Part shown: in pieces, positions 13,159-23,452 of the stretch
Layout of the letters: the number at the start of each line of letters is the position of its first letter
How positions within the stretch are numbered: position 1 is the first letter of the stretch
From: Cerrena zonata
Lineage: Eukaryota; Basidiomycota; Agaricomycetes; Polyporales; Cerrenaceae
Direction of reading: 5' to 3'
Length of the DNA stretch: 64,000 nt
Assembly (NCBI GenBank): GCA_038087015.1
Contig: JASBNA010000003.1
Span: 1,736,001 to 1,800,000, forward strand
The notes under the pieces: model-generated
What the model was told of the DNA's origin: nothing
Seen by the model: only the letters and a program-made list of their open reading frames with translations
Database searches by the model: none
Position numbers and translations under genes: made by a program

Positions 13159-14075
13159 ATGTTTTCTCGATTCGTTCGCCCGCCGCAGGTTGCGACGCGA
13201 CGCGCTTACTCAGTCTTTTCGAAACCAGGCGGTGGGAGGTATTTTAACTCTGCGAAACCTCCCAAGGTCGCCACAGCTGTAACCCAGAAACCTTCTGCTA
13301 CCAACCCCAGTGGTAAAGTGGATGCTGGAGCTTCAAACAGTAATGATTCAGCAGACGATGTGAATGCGGCGTCTTCGTCACAGGGTATCGAAAGCCAGCA
13401 AACACCTTCTAATGCGTTTTCATCCTTATCGTTCCCGGTGGTCAACACTCCACCACTCTCCCATCCACCTGTAAACCCGCAGGATTTCCGTCTACACCAA
13501 TTCTTTTCTCAGCATCGACCGTTACTTACCCTTACCCAACCGACGACATCGATCTTTGAAACCCCTTCTATCTCTCTATCTAACTTCCCACCACAAGCAA
13601 CCAAGTCGTCCGAAGCATCGGAGAAACATCTGAATGGGCATGCTTCGGGAATGATGGGCACCATCGACAACCCACCCGAGGCTTCAGCGGAATCCGATGC
13701 TGATGCAGCTCGTCAATTGGCCAGAGCGTTGGTCGTGAATAGGGTTGGGGCCGATCTGGCTTGGGAAGCGACTTTAAAGAAGTTGGGATTGGATGTGAGT
13801 GAAGGGAGAGTGGAGGAGGTTAAGTTGGCCGAGGAGCAGTATCAGGTGTACCTGGATAGTACGAAGAGGAAGAGACGAAAGAAGATGAAGACCCACAAGT
13901 GAGTGCCTTTCTTCGGTCCTCTAGGCTATTGATATTCATGTCATTATTCGTGTTTCTCAGGCTCAAGAAGCGGAGACGTGTAAGTTGTATTCGTGCGATT
14001 TCTTCGAAGAGTGAGATACTAATCTCGTTGCGTGCATAGCTCACTCGCATGAAGCGTGCCAATGAACGAAGTTGA
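13159..14075 (+). CDS. COX24: Mitochondrial small-subunit ribosomal protein mS38 (Cox24/AURKAIP1 family)
   Basis: Exons 13159-13898, 13961-13979 and 14040-14075; the middle exon is only 19 nt. The N-terminus (MFSRFVRPPQVATRRAYSVF) is a basic, Arg-rich mitochondrial presequence. The middle is low complexity and Ser/Pro-rich. The C-terminus is the DUF1713/mS38 signature, an extremely basic tail: KRKRRKKMKTHK, then LKKRRR from the microexon, then LTRMKRANERS from the last exon. In yeast this protein helps translation of COX1/COX2 mRNAs as part of the mitoribosome. A gene model without the two tiny terminal exons would cut the conserved tail. Family call strong; symbol by analogy with yeast. Confidence 0.82.
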
Positions 14076-14266
14076 ACATATCAATTGACGTTGTCAAGGG
14101 CCTGCTACAGACTCTATCGTTATCTTACCAAGTCGTTAGTACATGATATTGTGGTGATACGTACACATATTCCAACATAGCTTTTTGTTCTCCCTGCTCT
14201 CAATCATATTCATTCCCTACAGATCTACCAATGGCCAATCGGAACAAACCACTACATATTGAGTAC

Positions 14267-15105
14267 TTATCGGAATGTCTTTCTATGGAAACTGGACACC
14301 TCACATCCCCTTTCTCGTAAGTTGTTCACCGCTTCACCAACAGGTCCTTCCAGGTCACTGTTCTCGACATTCACCAAACGGACCTTCCGTAAAGCAAGAT
14401 ATATGGATTGATCCCACACGCTAAGATGGTTCTCTAAAAGAACCGCTCTATCCGTCCCAGTGGCGTACTCGTGAACGTTCAAGGTCACCAATGCCAGATT
14501 CGCATGATCTATACCTGGGGTCATTGTGGAGGTACCAATCTACTCGTTCCAGACGTGGCATGGGGGGACATTTCCCTTCGCCGAACTTGAACGGGACTAT
14601 AGTACCTGACAAATTCGATAACCACGGGGTCTGTCGATAAAGTACGAGAAGGGAGGAACAATGTCTAACGATGTCAACTACGTGGGAGACATAAGACGTT
14701 TCCTGGGCGTTGGGTCGAAGTTGGACAAAGGGGGAGGAACATTCGTTTCATGCTGCAAGCTTTAGTGTAGCTTGGAGGATGATTAAACCTGCGTTTGTCA
14801 TCTATGTCTGTCTGGAGAAGAAACCGCTTCATCTCAAGGACCATCCTCTTTTCCGTCGGGATAATCAGATCCTCATACAAATAATCCTTCGCCATATTGT
14901 TCCAGTTTTTGCACACTAGACTGAGGTATCCTTTCGCTGCGAACGAAGGCTCTGCCCGTATGCCAAAGTCGCATCCTCTGGGACCAGGCATTTCTGGAAA
15001 TGGATAGTGAGTGGTTTCGTAGAGGGTTTCTATGCTTGGTGAGAGTGTTGCGAAACGGAATATTTTGAACCATAGCTCGGCGGGTAATGCGGCTGGTGAA
15101 GACAT
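14267..15105 (-). pseudogene. Broken F-box/LRR paralogue
   Basis: The minus strand from 15105 opens with an F-box-like start (AALPAELWFKIFRFATLSP) that aligns closely with the intact neighbour at 15298-16497. The frame hits a stop after NVLCLPRS near 14674, while another frame carries on with the matching sequence (VDIVRHC, then GKCPPMPRLERVDWY). The remaining C-terminus (NLALVTLNVHEY ... EGPVGEAVNNLRERGCEV) matches the last 90 residues of the neighbour, but about 170 residues of leucine-rich middle are missing. A frameshift plus an internal deletion make this a decayed tandem copy. An unusual intron cannot remove the missing section because those bases are absent. Confidence 0.75.
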
Positions 15106-15297
15106 AATTGCAAGTGCTAGAATTTTGTGAGTGCAGATCATGATAGCCTTATATACATATGTTGATTGACGTCATATCTCGATGGGTGTATTTGTATTTG
15201 TGCGCACTGTACCGTCGTTTAAACAGATATTGACCGTTTATTTATGTACTAGACAACACTTTATAGCCCCGTGGTACCAGAGATAATCGATAAACTC

Positions 15298-16497
15298 TTA
15301 CGAAACCAAAGTCACCTCACATTTTCGCTCTCGCAACTTCTGTACTGCTTCCCCGACAGGTCCCCCCTCTAGGTCTACATCACCGAAGAGCGAGATCTTG
15401 CGCAAGTTAGGGTAAAGTGGGTTCAAGTTGCACCACGTGCTTAGATGAGCCTCTAGCGTGTTTCCTTCAACTTGGGGCATCTGCGCAGCCTGGAGGTTTA
15501 AGCCCACCACCGCCAATGACGTATGAAGTTTATTGGGTGGTACTTCTGGCATCGAGGTGAATTCCACGTAGTAGTTCAATTGCTCCAAGTTTGGGCATCC
15601 GTTTAGGATACTTGGAATAACGGAGGTATTGGTTATGTATCCCAGATGTTTACTCAATTCGACCGTTCGTAATTGAGTCCCAAACGTCTCCCAGAAAGGT
15701 TGAATTGGCCGGACAGTCTCGAGTACGAGGTTTCGTAAGGATGGTAAACTCCATGTACTGAGATTGAACATGAATGTCATGCTCATGTCGAGGAGACGGA
15801 GTGTAGCGAGGTCGGGTAGCTCTACGGGACCAGCTAAAAACAACACTGAGGCTACGTGTCCTCCTAAGGTGAGGTATCGAATATTCGGGGCCTCCTTTAA
15901 TACGTGAACAAGAGAATTAATTCCTCCTGTTCTAGCTGCACCATCATTGTGCCACCAATCTAATCGTTTAAGATTAGGCAAAGGTGGGCAGTCGCCTGCT
16001 GGGAATTCATAGATCAACATATGACCTCGGCCAAAATCGGTAGATGGTGCGGTTCGATAGAGCGTAGTTAGAGTTGGAGCACAGTGTCGAAGAATGTCGA
16101 TTACATCGGGAATATTCGATAGTTTGGCCATGGTGATGGTACTGGCGAAAGGGAGGTAGATTCGCTGGACTTTATGGTGCCATGGGGTAGCATCCTCCTC
16201 ATTGATGCTTTTCCCAAGAAGTTGGTGTTTCATGTCGCTGATACGATGAACTCCTGAGATGATTATATCCTCGTATAGGAGATTCTTTGTGAGTTCATTC
16301 CATAGTTTGCACACTTGGCTGATGGCAGACTTTACTGCGAACGAGAGTTCCGGTTTCGCGCAGTCATACGACGGCTCCAGACGTATAACTTGGAATGGGT
16401 GGTAAGTAGTTGCATGTAGATAAATCAAGTGAGGCGTGAGCGTTGCCCAACGGAATATTTCCAGCCAGATTTCTGTGGGCAATGCTGGTAGCAACAT
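15298..16497 (-). CDS. F-box/leucine-rich-repeat protein
   Basis: A single exon of 399 codons. It opens with the F-box (ALPTEIWLEIFRWATL) within the first 20 residues, then a conserved CKLWNELTKNLLYEDIII segment typical of agaricomycete F-box proteins, and leucine-rich-repeat-like strands (NLKRLDWW, RYLTLGG, SLRNLVLE, NLRKISLF). The F-box would bind SKP1 and the repeats would choose substrates for an SCF ubiquitin ligase. This family is hugely expanded in mushrooms, so the substrate cannot be guessed. Its decayed sister copy lies directly downstream on the same strand. Confidence 0.8.
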   Translation of the reverse strand: MLLPALPTEIWLEIFRWATLTPHLIYLHATTYHPFQVIRLEPSYDCAKPELSFAVKSAISQVCKLWNELTKNLLYEDIIISGVHRISDMKHQLLGKSINEEDATPWHHKVQRIYLPFASTITMAKLSNIPDVIDILRHCAPTLTTLYRTAPSTDFGRGHMLIYEFPAGDCPPLPNLKRLDWWHNDGAARTGGINSLVHVLKEAPNIRYLTLGGHVASVLFLAGPVELPDLATLRLLDMSMTFMFNLSTWSLPSLRNLVLETVRPIQPFWETFGTQLRTVELSKHLGYITNTSVIPSILNGCPNLEQLNYYVEFTSMPEVPPNKLHTSLAVVGLNLQAAQMPQVEGNTLEAHLSTWCNLNPLYPNLRKISLFGDVDLEGGPVGEAVQKLRERKCEVTLVS

Positions 16498-16767
16498 TGG
16501 AAGAATGCTATCTCACATCTTGAACGAAATCCGGAGTCTACGATAGCATTCTGGTACCTTAGGTTAGGGTTGTGGACTAGTGACAGTGATTGCAACCAAA
16601 CCAAAAGTCTTCGAGACTGCAGTCCATCATTTGAATTCAGAGATAATACTGAGATACAGGGGACGGTATTGCGTTCCAATCCAAATAATATCCTATGATG
16701 CTATTGTCGAGGAACTCGTCTAGTTACATCGTGGGGCCGTCAACTTGAACGCACACTGGTGAGTTTA

Positions 16768-17690
16768 CTAGCCCTGGGCTTGGCGGGTGGATTTCAGCCA
16801 CTTTAAGAAATGTGGGACATCCTGGATATTATTCCGATTAATTGTGTCAGACTTCGACATGAGCTAAACCCTTTACCTGCGCAATTTGGCCAGGCATCGA
16901 GCGTTCAGTCACGAATGTAGGAATGCTACCTCCCGGAGTACTTGAAGTAGCCATATGCCATTCTACGGTACCATCTTCTGATTCTGAAAGTCGTTCAACA
17001 CTGGTGTAGCGACCCTTGACACCGTGTTCTTCGAGTTTAGCGAGTTCGGGGTCGTCCGATAAGTCTATAGGAATAGAGATGACCAACCTATCATGGTCGG
17101 TGTGAGCTTGTCATTATCATTAGCCGAGTATGAATACAATAGACTTACCCTGTACGATGAGGATCTGGCTCTAGAAGAGTTGTTTGGAGTACTGTGAATA
17201 CTCTAGGAGAAACCGGAGGTGGAAAGGTATAATACAACGTCCAGATGCTCTGAGTCTCGGATAACTTCTTGACGAGAGTTACTTTCTTGATTACATGTAT
17301 GAATCTGTCCTAAGGTTAAGATCGGCACATCAACACAAACGGAATATACCCACTCTTTCTCATTCTCTGCCTTGTTCTCTCCCAGTTTCCCCCAGAATTC
17401 TTCGAATGTAGCATCGTCCTTTGTGTGCTTGCTCACCCTGCAATGCCAATTGGCACCGTCTTTCGGACCCTTGCCACGAGACAGGGTCTTGACATTATGA
17501 TGATAGGTCTTGCCTTCCTTCCAACTTGATGTCGACTCAAGTATAGCTCGTCCAGCTTTCAAAATGGCATCCTCTGAAGGTATCTCTATTCATAGATTAG
17601 GTTGGCTACTGAACGGATACAACAGGCTCAGGACTCTAACATACCGGAAACTTTCAATGGAGTCACAGTCAGTTCAAACTCGTCAGACAT
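16768..17690 (-). CDS. DUF3074 START-like domain protein
   Basis: Five exons (17690-17645, 17585-17350, 17309-17149, 17087-16877, 16821-16768) give 235 residues, and every junction keeps the frame. Splicing assembles the conserved core: FEEFWGKL, IHVIKKVTLVKKLSE, TLYYTFPPPVSPRVFTVLQ, LVISIPIDLS, and the C-terminal VPHFLKWL after ERSMPGQIAQ. DUF3074 is a START-like helix-grip domain expected to bind a lipid or another hydrophobic ligand. No signal peptide or helices are present, so it should be cytosolic. Function in fungi is unknown. Confidence 0.85.
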
Positions 17691-18220
17691 ATCGATAGAA
17701 GTCAAGTGAAGCAGTGAGAGTCAAGAAGAACCCTGTGAATTTGAATCTGGTAGGCAACCTGCTGGACATTGTCGGGTTGCTGCGGAACCATAGATGTTGG
17801 TCGGTGAGGTTCAAAAATGGAATCTATTCTTAGAACGTGTAATATTTAGCACTTGAGTAAGGCAACCTAATTCAAGCTTAGTGTTCAACGTTTCAATGAC
17901 GGCGTACGAAGGGTTATATGTTGAAATTCCTTGGTAGTGAAACTTCAAAGTTGGCATTATACGCATGTCTTGGAAGACTGCCAACTTTGTCAGTCATCAC
18001 CGATCTGAAGTATGACATTGGCACGGGAGGCCGGGGTCTGGGACAGTTTCCTACGTTGTGCCATGGTAAAGCCTTGTGTCTTGCTTATTATTTTATGAGA
18101 CGGATTGTCGCAGCTCTCCATAAACAATCACGCAGTATGATATCATTCCACGGTAGGATACAGACAAACACGGTACATTTGTTGTTAGCGAGTATGATAC
18201 AGTAGTACAGCCTACTGGTA
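17691..18220. other. Intergenic, no gene seen
   Basis: Lies between the start of the DUF3074 gene and the 3' end of the first DUF6534 copy. Only short open frames; nothing supportable. Confidence 0.4.
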
Positions 18221-19998
18221 CTATGATATGGTAGAGTTGTCACACCCATACTTATCCTGGTTCGGAGTCTTTAGACAACATGAGATAGGTGATATCGTTG
18301 AATTTAACGGGAGAGGACTGAGGCTTACTATGGTATGATCAAATGCCGCTCTATTGCGGACATAACTTGAATTTGGAATTTGTGAAATGACAATCATTTC
18401 GGCTTCCAGTCTACGTTCCCTCAACGACTTGCGAGAGTTGAGCAGCGCCAGGAGGGAGATGTAGTATACTGACCTCAAGTCCTTAGTAAGAAGATTTACG
18501 TGAACTTTGAAGTACTCACATTTGGGAAGCATGCAATAAAACGCAATGCACACTATGCTGTTCCTCATAGTTGCGTACTAGAGGAAGATTTAGGTCTGCA
18601 TCACTTGACATCGAGCATAGGACTCACAAGAATCAGGGAAGTAACAGCACAGATGCTACAAAGGAACAGTCAGTCACGTTAGACTCAGTTTAGCGATTCA
18701 CGTGTTACATTATACCTTGTTAATGCGCTTGCATTGATTCCGTATAGAATCAACGATCGAAAAATGGAATACGTGCTACATCAAAATGTCAATGATCGAC
18801 TAGGAGTATAAGACAAATTGAGAGGTTATTACCTTCTCGAGAGGGTTGCCTGTCTTCTCAGAAGAACACAGAGTACAGCAGCGATAGATACATCACATAG
18901 AGCTATGGTGCCGAGGTTGAGATAGACGGGCCACTGTAGGTTTCAATTAGAATTAATCTCCTGTCATGGTCGGAGATGATGACTTACAGAAATTGAGCTG
19001 ATATCGCCCAAACCCCTGATTTTGGCGCTATGTTGATGTCATACTAACAGTATAATTTGACGACAGTGATATGACTTACAATTTCACGGCGAACACTAGC
19101 AGAGATTGGAAGCTATGAGCGGCCAATAAAGTCATATATACGAGAGAGAGAAAGCGTACTGATGCCGCATCCTGGGAGGAACAGACATGATATTTATGTT
19201 AGCATTACGTTGTCAACGAAACAGGAAATTTCGCACCAAAAGTGGCTATCGACATTAAAGCCTGATTGAACTCAGAATGAGATTGTCAGTTCCATACATA
19301 GAAATCAAATACGTACGAGGGCAACAGGTAGTTCATATTTACGCCTACTAACTATCAAGACAGTTGAGAAGCAGAATTTTGATTTTGTCATAGCATGGCA
19401 ACTTACGGGCCCATACCCGATAGATGTACACTCTAGTAGCAATAAAATGTCTTAGGAATTTCATTGATATAATTGATTGGATACGCACCCTCGAACCAGA
19501 ACATCAACGGTAACCTAAAGAAGTATTAGTGTCTTTGAATTGGCCCAAAAATACATGGTAATAGCATACGGAAATGCCAGCATATGCCTCCACACATAAA
19601 ATATCAGCTAAGTGTTGATCCTTCAAGGGGATATGTACTCACGGTGATACCCCTAAGATAGAACCGCACTCTGAGAAAATGATCTACGTTAATAACATTA
19701 TAGTTACACTCACCATTGGGGTTGCAGTAGTAGCACCGCCAGGTCACTGAAGTGGGTGATAGTGAGATTATAATATGCGTAAGTCACTAAGACGAGCTGA
19801 ACGTTGTCGAGAAGTCTACAAACAAAACTTAGACTCTTATGACTGATTTCAGTCTAAACATACAGTAACACAGCGATCTACGTAATGTAATACCCAGTCA
19901 GTCACGAAGAAAGATATTAATTAATTACTTACTGTCGTTTTGAGAGCCCACGAATCCTCGGGATTCCGAAGAAAGTAGACGTATGCCTGGAGGTTCGT

Positions 19999-20040
19999 CA
20001 TCAGCATTTCTACACATTTTTACTTTGACCTTTGATGGTC
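19999..20040 (+). repeat. Left terminal inverted repeat
   Basis: Begins CATCAGCATTT and continues through ACACATTT and TGACCTTTG. It pairs, as an inverted copy, with 21782-21823 at roughly 33 of 42 positions by eye, the outer 11 bases being identical. Confidence 0.8.
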
Positions 20041-21141
20041 TCTAGTGGTCCTCCCACGCCCTTTCGACCTTTCACATTTGAATTTGATGGGAGTACCAAA
20101 GGCACAAAGGTGCCGAAGGTACTCCAGAGTACACGGAGACTCAAAGGTATACTACATTAGAATCTTACTCAAAGCTAGAGATAATGTCTATTGAATAGTC
20201 TATGGAATAATGAGTCTTGTCCCTTCTCACACAAAACTTCGCATGTATAGAACAACAAAACATAGCACTGTAGATACAACTGACCACCAACGGTGGTCGC
20301 CTGAAGCAACATGAGCGGGATACAAAAATTCATAACGTACTACATTTCCCTGTCTCTCAGCACCTCTTTCGTGGTCAGCGACCTCTCTCCATCTGTCGAT
20401 CAAAGCCGTTTCGGTCATACACGACATTAGTCTAGGTGATGGCTAGAGGATACCATTTGATGCCTTTTGAGGCTATGTCTGAGTCTTGGTAGCAGAGAAC
20501 AAAGGCAAGCTGATGAGCACGATCAGCTCAGTGCTTATAAGTGTTGAGTTGAGGCTGCTAGAGGTTGCCATTCTCGAGGAGGGACTCTGGAGGCGGATTA
20601 CAACCACAGTGTGAGAGCGACGGCGGTGACGACGATAACAATGAAGACTTAAAGAAGGGACGGAATGGGGTCAGAATGGAGAGGACCATTTTCAAGGCAT
20701 AGTATGAGCCTCGATGGTGGGTTGACTTAGATTGAACTCGAAGCCTGAATATGAATATTGAAAGTGAACGTTTAGAATCGGTGGAGTTTCAACGTTTCAA
20801 CGTTAAGTTGAAGTTCTTGGAGTCACTCATGTCACGCATCACAAAGCACGTGCATCGTGTTGCAATCGTCCCATGACTCCCATCACTCGTCGCCAACGAG
20901 CGATAACACCATCTCACTCTCGTACTACATAGAACTCCTCTGAGTCCTCCTCCCACTAGTTTCCTCAAGTGCTGCTTCCTGTACGTTTCTCTTTTCTCTA
21001 GATATAAGTTCCCTTCTCAGCAATTGTCAAAGTTTATGTGACAGCGATATACCGGACATTAGTCCGTCAACCGTGCATACGTGTCATGTATCATTAAGTA
21101 AGTTTGTTCAGATATCTTCGAATCCTAGCAACTTGATAAGG

Positions 21142-21523
21142 TTGCAAATAGCAATCACTGCTACTGTAGGAATCTGGGCGATCATGAGTGGCATCTGCCC
21201 GCAAGGTGCCATCCAGTGTGCGTGCATAGCACCATCTCTTCCAACTTTCAATAACCCGAACTGTATTCATTCTGTAATGCGAAACCCGTGTGAGTTTCAT
21301 CTTCACTCTCCTGACTAGTACTCTCTGACGGTCTGTTGTAGGTAGCTCGTCTCTCTACATTCCAAATGCGACACATTTATCTCAGAGTTTTGATCGAGCG
21401 GGGTCGGTTTCTGCCTACACAGAGAATGTTGTTGTGTGTGGCCCGCATTGTAGTGATGGTAGTGGGAGGGAATTGGGAAGGCGGGGGATGACTGAAAAAG
21501 GATACTGCTGCGAACACCCTTGA
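21142..21523 (+). CDS. Small cysteine-rich ORF inside the inserted element (partial, start unresolved)
   Basis: On the plus strand, opposite to the gene it interrupts, an open frame runs IAITATVGIWAIMSGICPQ (a hydrophobic, signal-peptide-like stretch), then QCAC, PNC and NPC. A good GTGAGT donor at 21290 and TTGTAG acceptor ending 21341 define a 52-nt intron that rebuilds a Cys codon. The second exon continues in frame with VVVCGPHC and YCCEHP to a TGA at 21521-21523. Nine cysteines in about 110 residues resemble small secreted fungal proteins. No in-frame ATG was found upstream of the hydrophobic stretch, so the start is missing, lies in an unrecognised first exon, or the gene is dead. Confidence 0.35.
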
Positions 21524-21781
21524 CACCATTCACAGTAGACTAATATGTAGTTTCAAGCATCGGTAATAGTATGTATTGTATCGAAAATATATTTGATGCC
21601 CTATTCTATTTGATTACAGTGTGACTGAGGCCTCCTCAAAATGACTCTATGCCTCTGGACTTTTGCCTCTGAGTGCTCTTTGAGTTGACTCTACTGCGCC
21701 TCACAAAAGGGAACCTACTTAATGCCTTTAACTGCCTCCCGGCTTTCTGTGTCTCTCAGAGGCGCTGAGAGGCCGTGGAAA

Positions 21782-21823
21782 GGTCGGCAAAGGTCAGAGA
21801 CGAAATGTGTGAAAATGCTGATG
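21782..21823 (-). repeat. Right terminal inverted repeat
   Basis: On the minus strand this reads CATCAGCATTT, then CACACATTT and CTGACCTTTG, mirroring the left end at 19999-20040. Confidence 0.8.
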
Positions 21824-22559
21824 GTAATACCGCACAGGCTGTACCGCTGATATCAGAAATGCTTGTAATATGATATATTTTAGGTGCTCACAAGGCTATG
21901 AGGACAATGGCTTCGAAGCGATTGTGAATGTCAAACGCAATAAAACATAGGCTTCCGACTCACATATGAAAGTTATACCAAGGGAGTTGTTGAGATCAAG
22001 GGGAGCGGAGAAAGAAGCTGACATAGTAGGAAAGACGGGAAGGTGGATGACCGGTCGTCCACGCCTAGTCTTTGTATTTATGACTTCGAGTTCAGGTTTG
22101 TGCAACTATGAATAGTTCACAATCTGCTCCATCTTCATCTCATCGTAGACCCTGATGATTGCCCTAGAATGCTGATATCGTGGCAGAGATTCTAAGTAAA
22201 ACGAGTAAGTAGTGAACTTTTTCAGGAGTGGATGGCATCTCATAATGTCACCTCAGAGGACAGTTCTAGCGACAATCAGAAATCGTAGCGAAATTATTTC
22301 AGCTTCACAGGTGGTTTGTCCGCTCTGCAAAAACTAAGGTTTTTAGATGAACAGGCGGGAATGATATACTCTACCCATGGTCGGAAAGACATTCTCAGAA
22401 TAGTAGCTTCCGATTCCCAAGTTCATGATATATCCTGTATCTGGATGAAATACGCCACAAAGAGAACATCAACATTATACTTCCATGGGAGCTCGGATCG
22501 GTACACAGGACAACCAGTAAACCGGATTATTAGCCAAATATGCGCAATATGCGCCAAGA

Positions 22560-22930
22560 ACCACCCCTCCTAGTCGTGATTCTTCGTTATTTAGTCAATG
22601 TCGAGCATGCCATACCAGCCTTTTCCGCAATAGATATCAACCTCTTAGAGGACACCAAAGAACACAGCGGCCAGCTGTGCTCCTAAGAGTGTTTGATCAT
22701 CTCCAGTATCTTGTGTCTAAAAATTGGATATTGGGACGGAGGTCAGCCCTGAATGGGGATACGATCACAAAGATAGGCAGGTTGCAAAAGATATTTGTGT
22801 GATCTTCATACGACTGCAAATCTTCTCCGCTATTACGAAAGCTTAGCTAACAACGTAATGCGTAGACTAGTCTAATCGACCTACTTACCGTAGTAGAGGC
22901 TCACAACTTATGACCCGTAATCTTCCTACC
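22560..22930 (-). pseudogene. Fragment of the GPI10 3' end (first relic)
   Basis: This stretch matches the last exon of the intact GPI10 gene (30121-30530) at the base level. For example TCGTGATTCTTC and the GCCATACC/TCCATACTGG region correspond, as do GATCTTC and the intron-end region near 22890. Frames are broken throughout. It lies between DUF6534 copies A and B, where the equivalent fragment also follows copy B, so it marks a duplication unit rather than an independent retrocopy; the last-intron sequence also appears to be kept. Confidence 0.65.
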
Positions 22931-23452
22931 TCGGACACTGACTCGGAGAGTTTATAAAGATGCCCTTGCGACGGAGATTGGATTCATTGAGTGGATGTTA
23001 ATCATGATCACAGATATGTACAGAAAGTCACGGTCATGATTATCACCGTCAAGGCGTTCGTCATGATGCTCAGAGGGGTGATGGTCATCTCTCTAGTGTC
23101 AAAGTACAGATGGTGGACCGGGAACTACTTGAGAAAGATAGTAATGCCAGGGACCTTTCATTGGTGATTCGAGGCGGTGTTCCAGGTAACTTCAAGGCCG
23201 CCTTGTAATGTGTGGTATTTGACGATTGCTTGAGTGATGGAATAATTACGTGTTTCAGTGATCAGGTTCTGTTTTTCGAGACGAGTGAGTCCGGAAAACC
23301 TGATGCATGTCTTGCCAATGAAGCGGGGATTATTGTGCTCACCGATCCCAGATCAAAATCCCCGCTTTGGGAACCCGTGGGAACTCACACAGGTGGGCGT
23401 CTAACATGACTTCTACTACTCCGACTGCATGCTTAAATTTGAAAAATGTGGA

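Larger units (their letters stand above)
19999..21823. mobile_element. Non-autonomous DNA transposon-like element with terminal inverted repeats
   Basis: The two ends are inverted copies: both begin CATCAGCATTT, then share ACACATTT and TGACCTTTG with few mismatches over about 42 bases. The flanking dinucleotide GT (AC in the gene's direction) is present on both sides (19997-19998 and 21824-21825). Deleting the element and one copy gives GGTATTACGAACC, which matches the uninterrupted exon of copy B (GGTATCACGAACC). No transposase-like frame is visible in the 1825 bp, so it is non-autonomous or a gene-carrying (Pack-type) element. The 2-bp duplication other than TA does not fit an obvious superfamily I can name. 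Confidence 0.8.
18221..22024 (-). pseudogene. DUF6534 membrane protein gene (copy A), split by an inserted element
   Basis: Read on the minus strand, the gene starts at ATG 22024 (MSASFSAPLDLNNSLG), passes a 19-nt exon 2, and enters exon 3 (LCGIT). There the coding sequence stops at 21824 and resumes at 19998 with NLQAYVYFLRNP. Between them sits a 1825-bp element. Beyond it the remaining exons match copy B one for one with intact GT-AG sites and open frame, including the 10-nt and 18-nt exons, ending with YYISLLALLNSRKSLRER and a short tail (stop at 18221). The family is a seven-helix-like membrane protein common in agaricomycetes, of unknown function. Without the insertion the gene would be fully readable, so the damage looks young. 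It would be inactive unless the element is spliced out, and the element has no GT at the needed border. Confidence 0.8.

Noticed and set aside
21896..22105. A separate small gene starting MSASFSAPLDLNNSLG
   Set aside because: It is exon 1 of DUF6534 copy A, detached from the rest by the inserted element.
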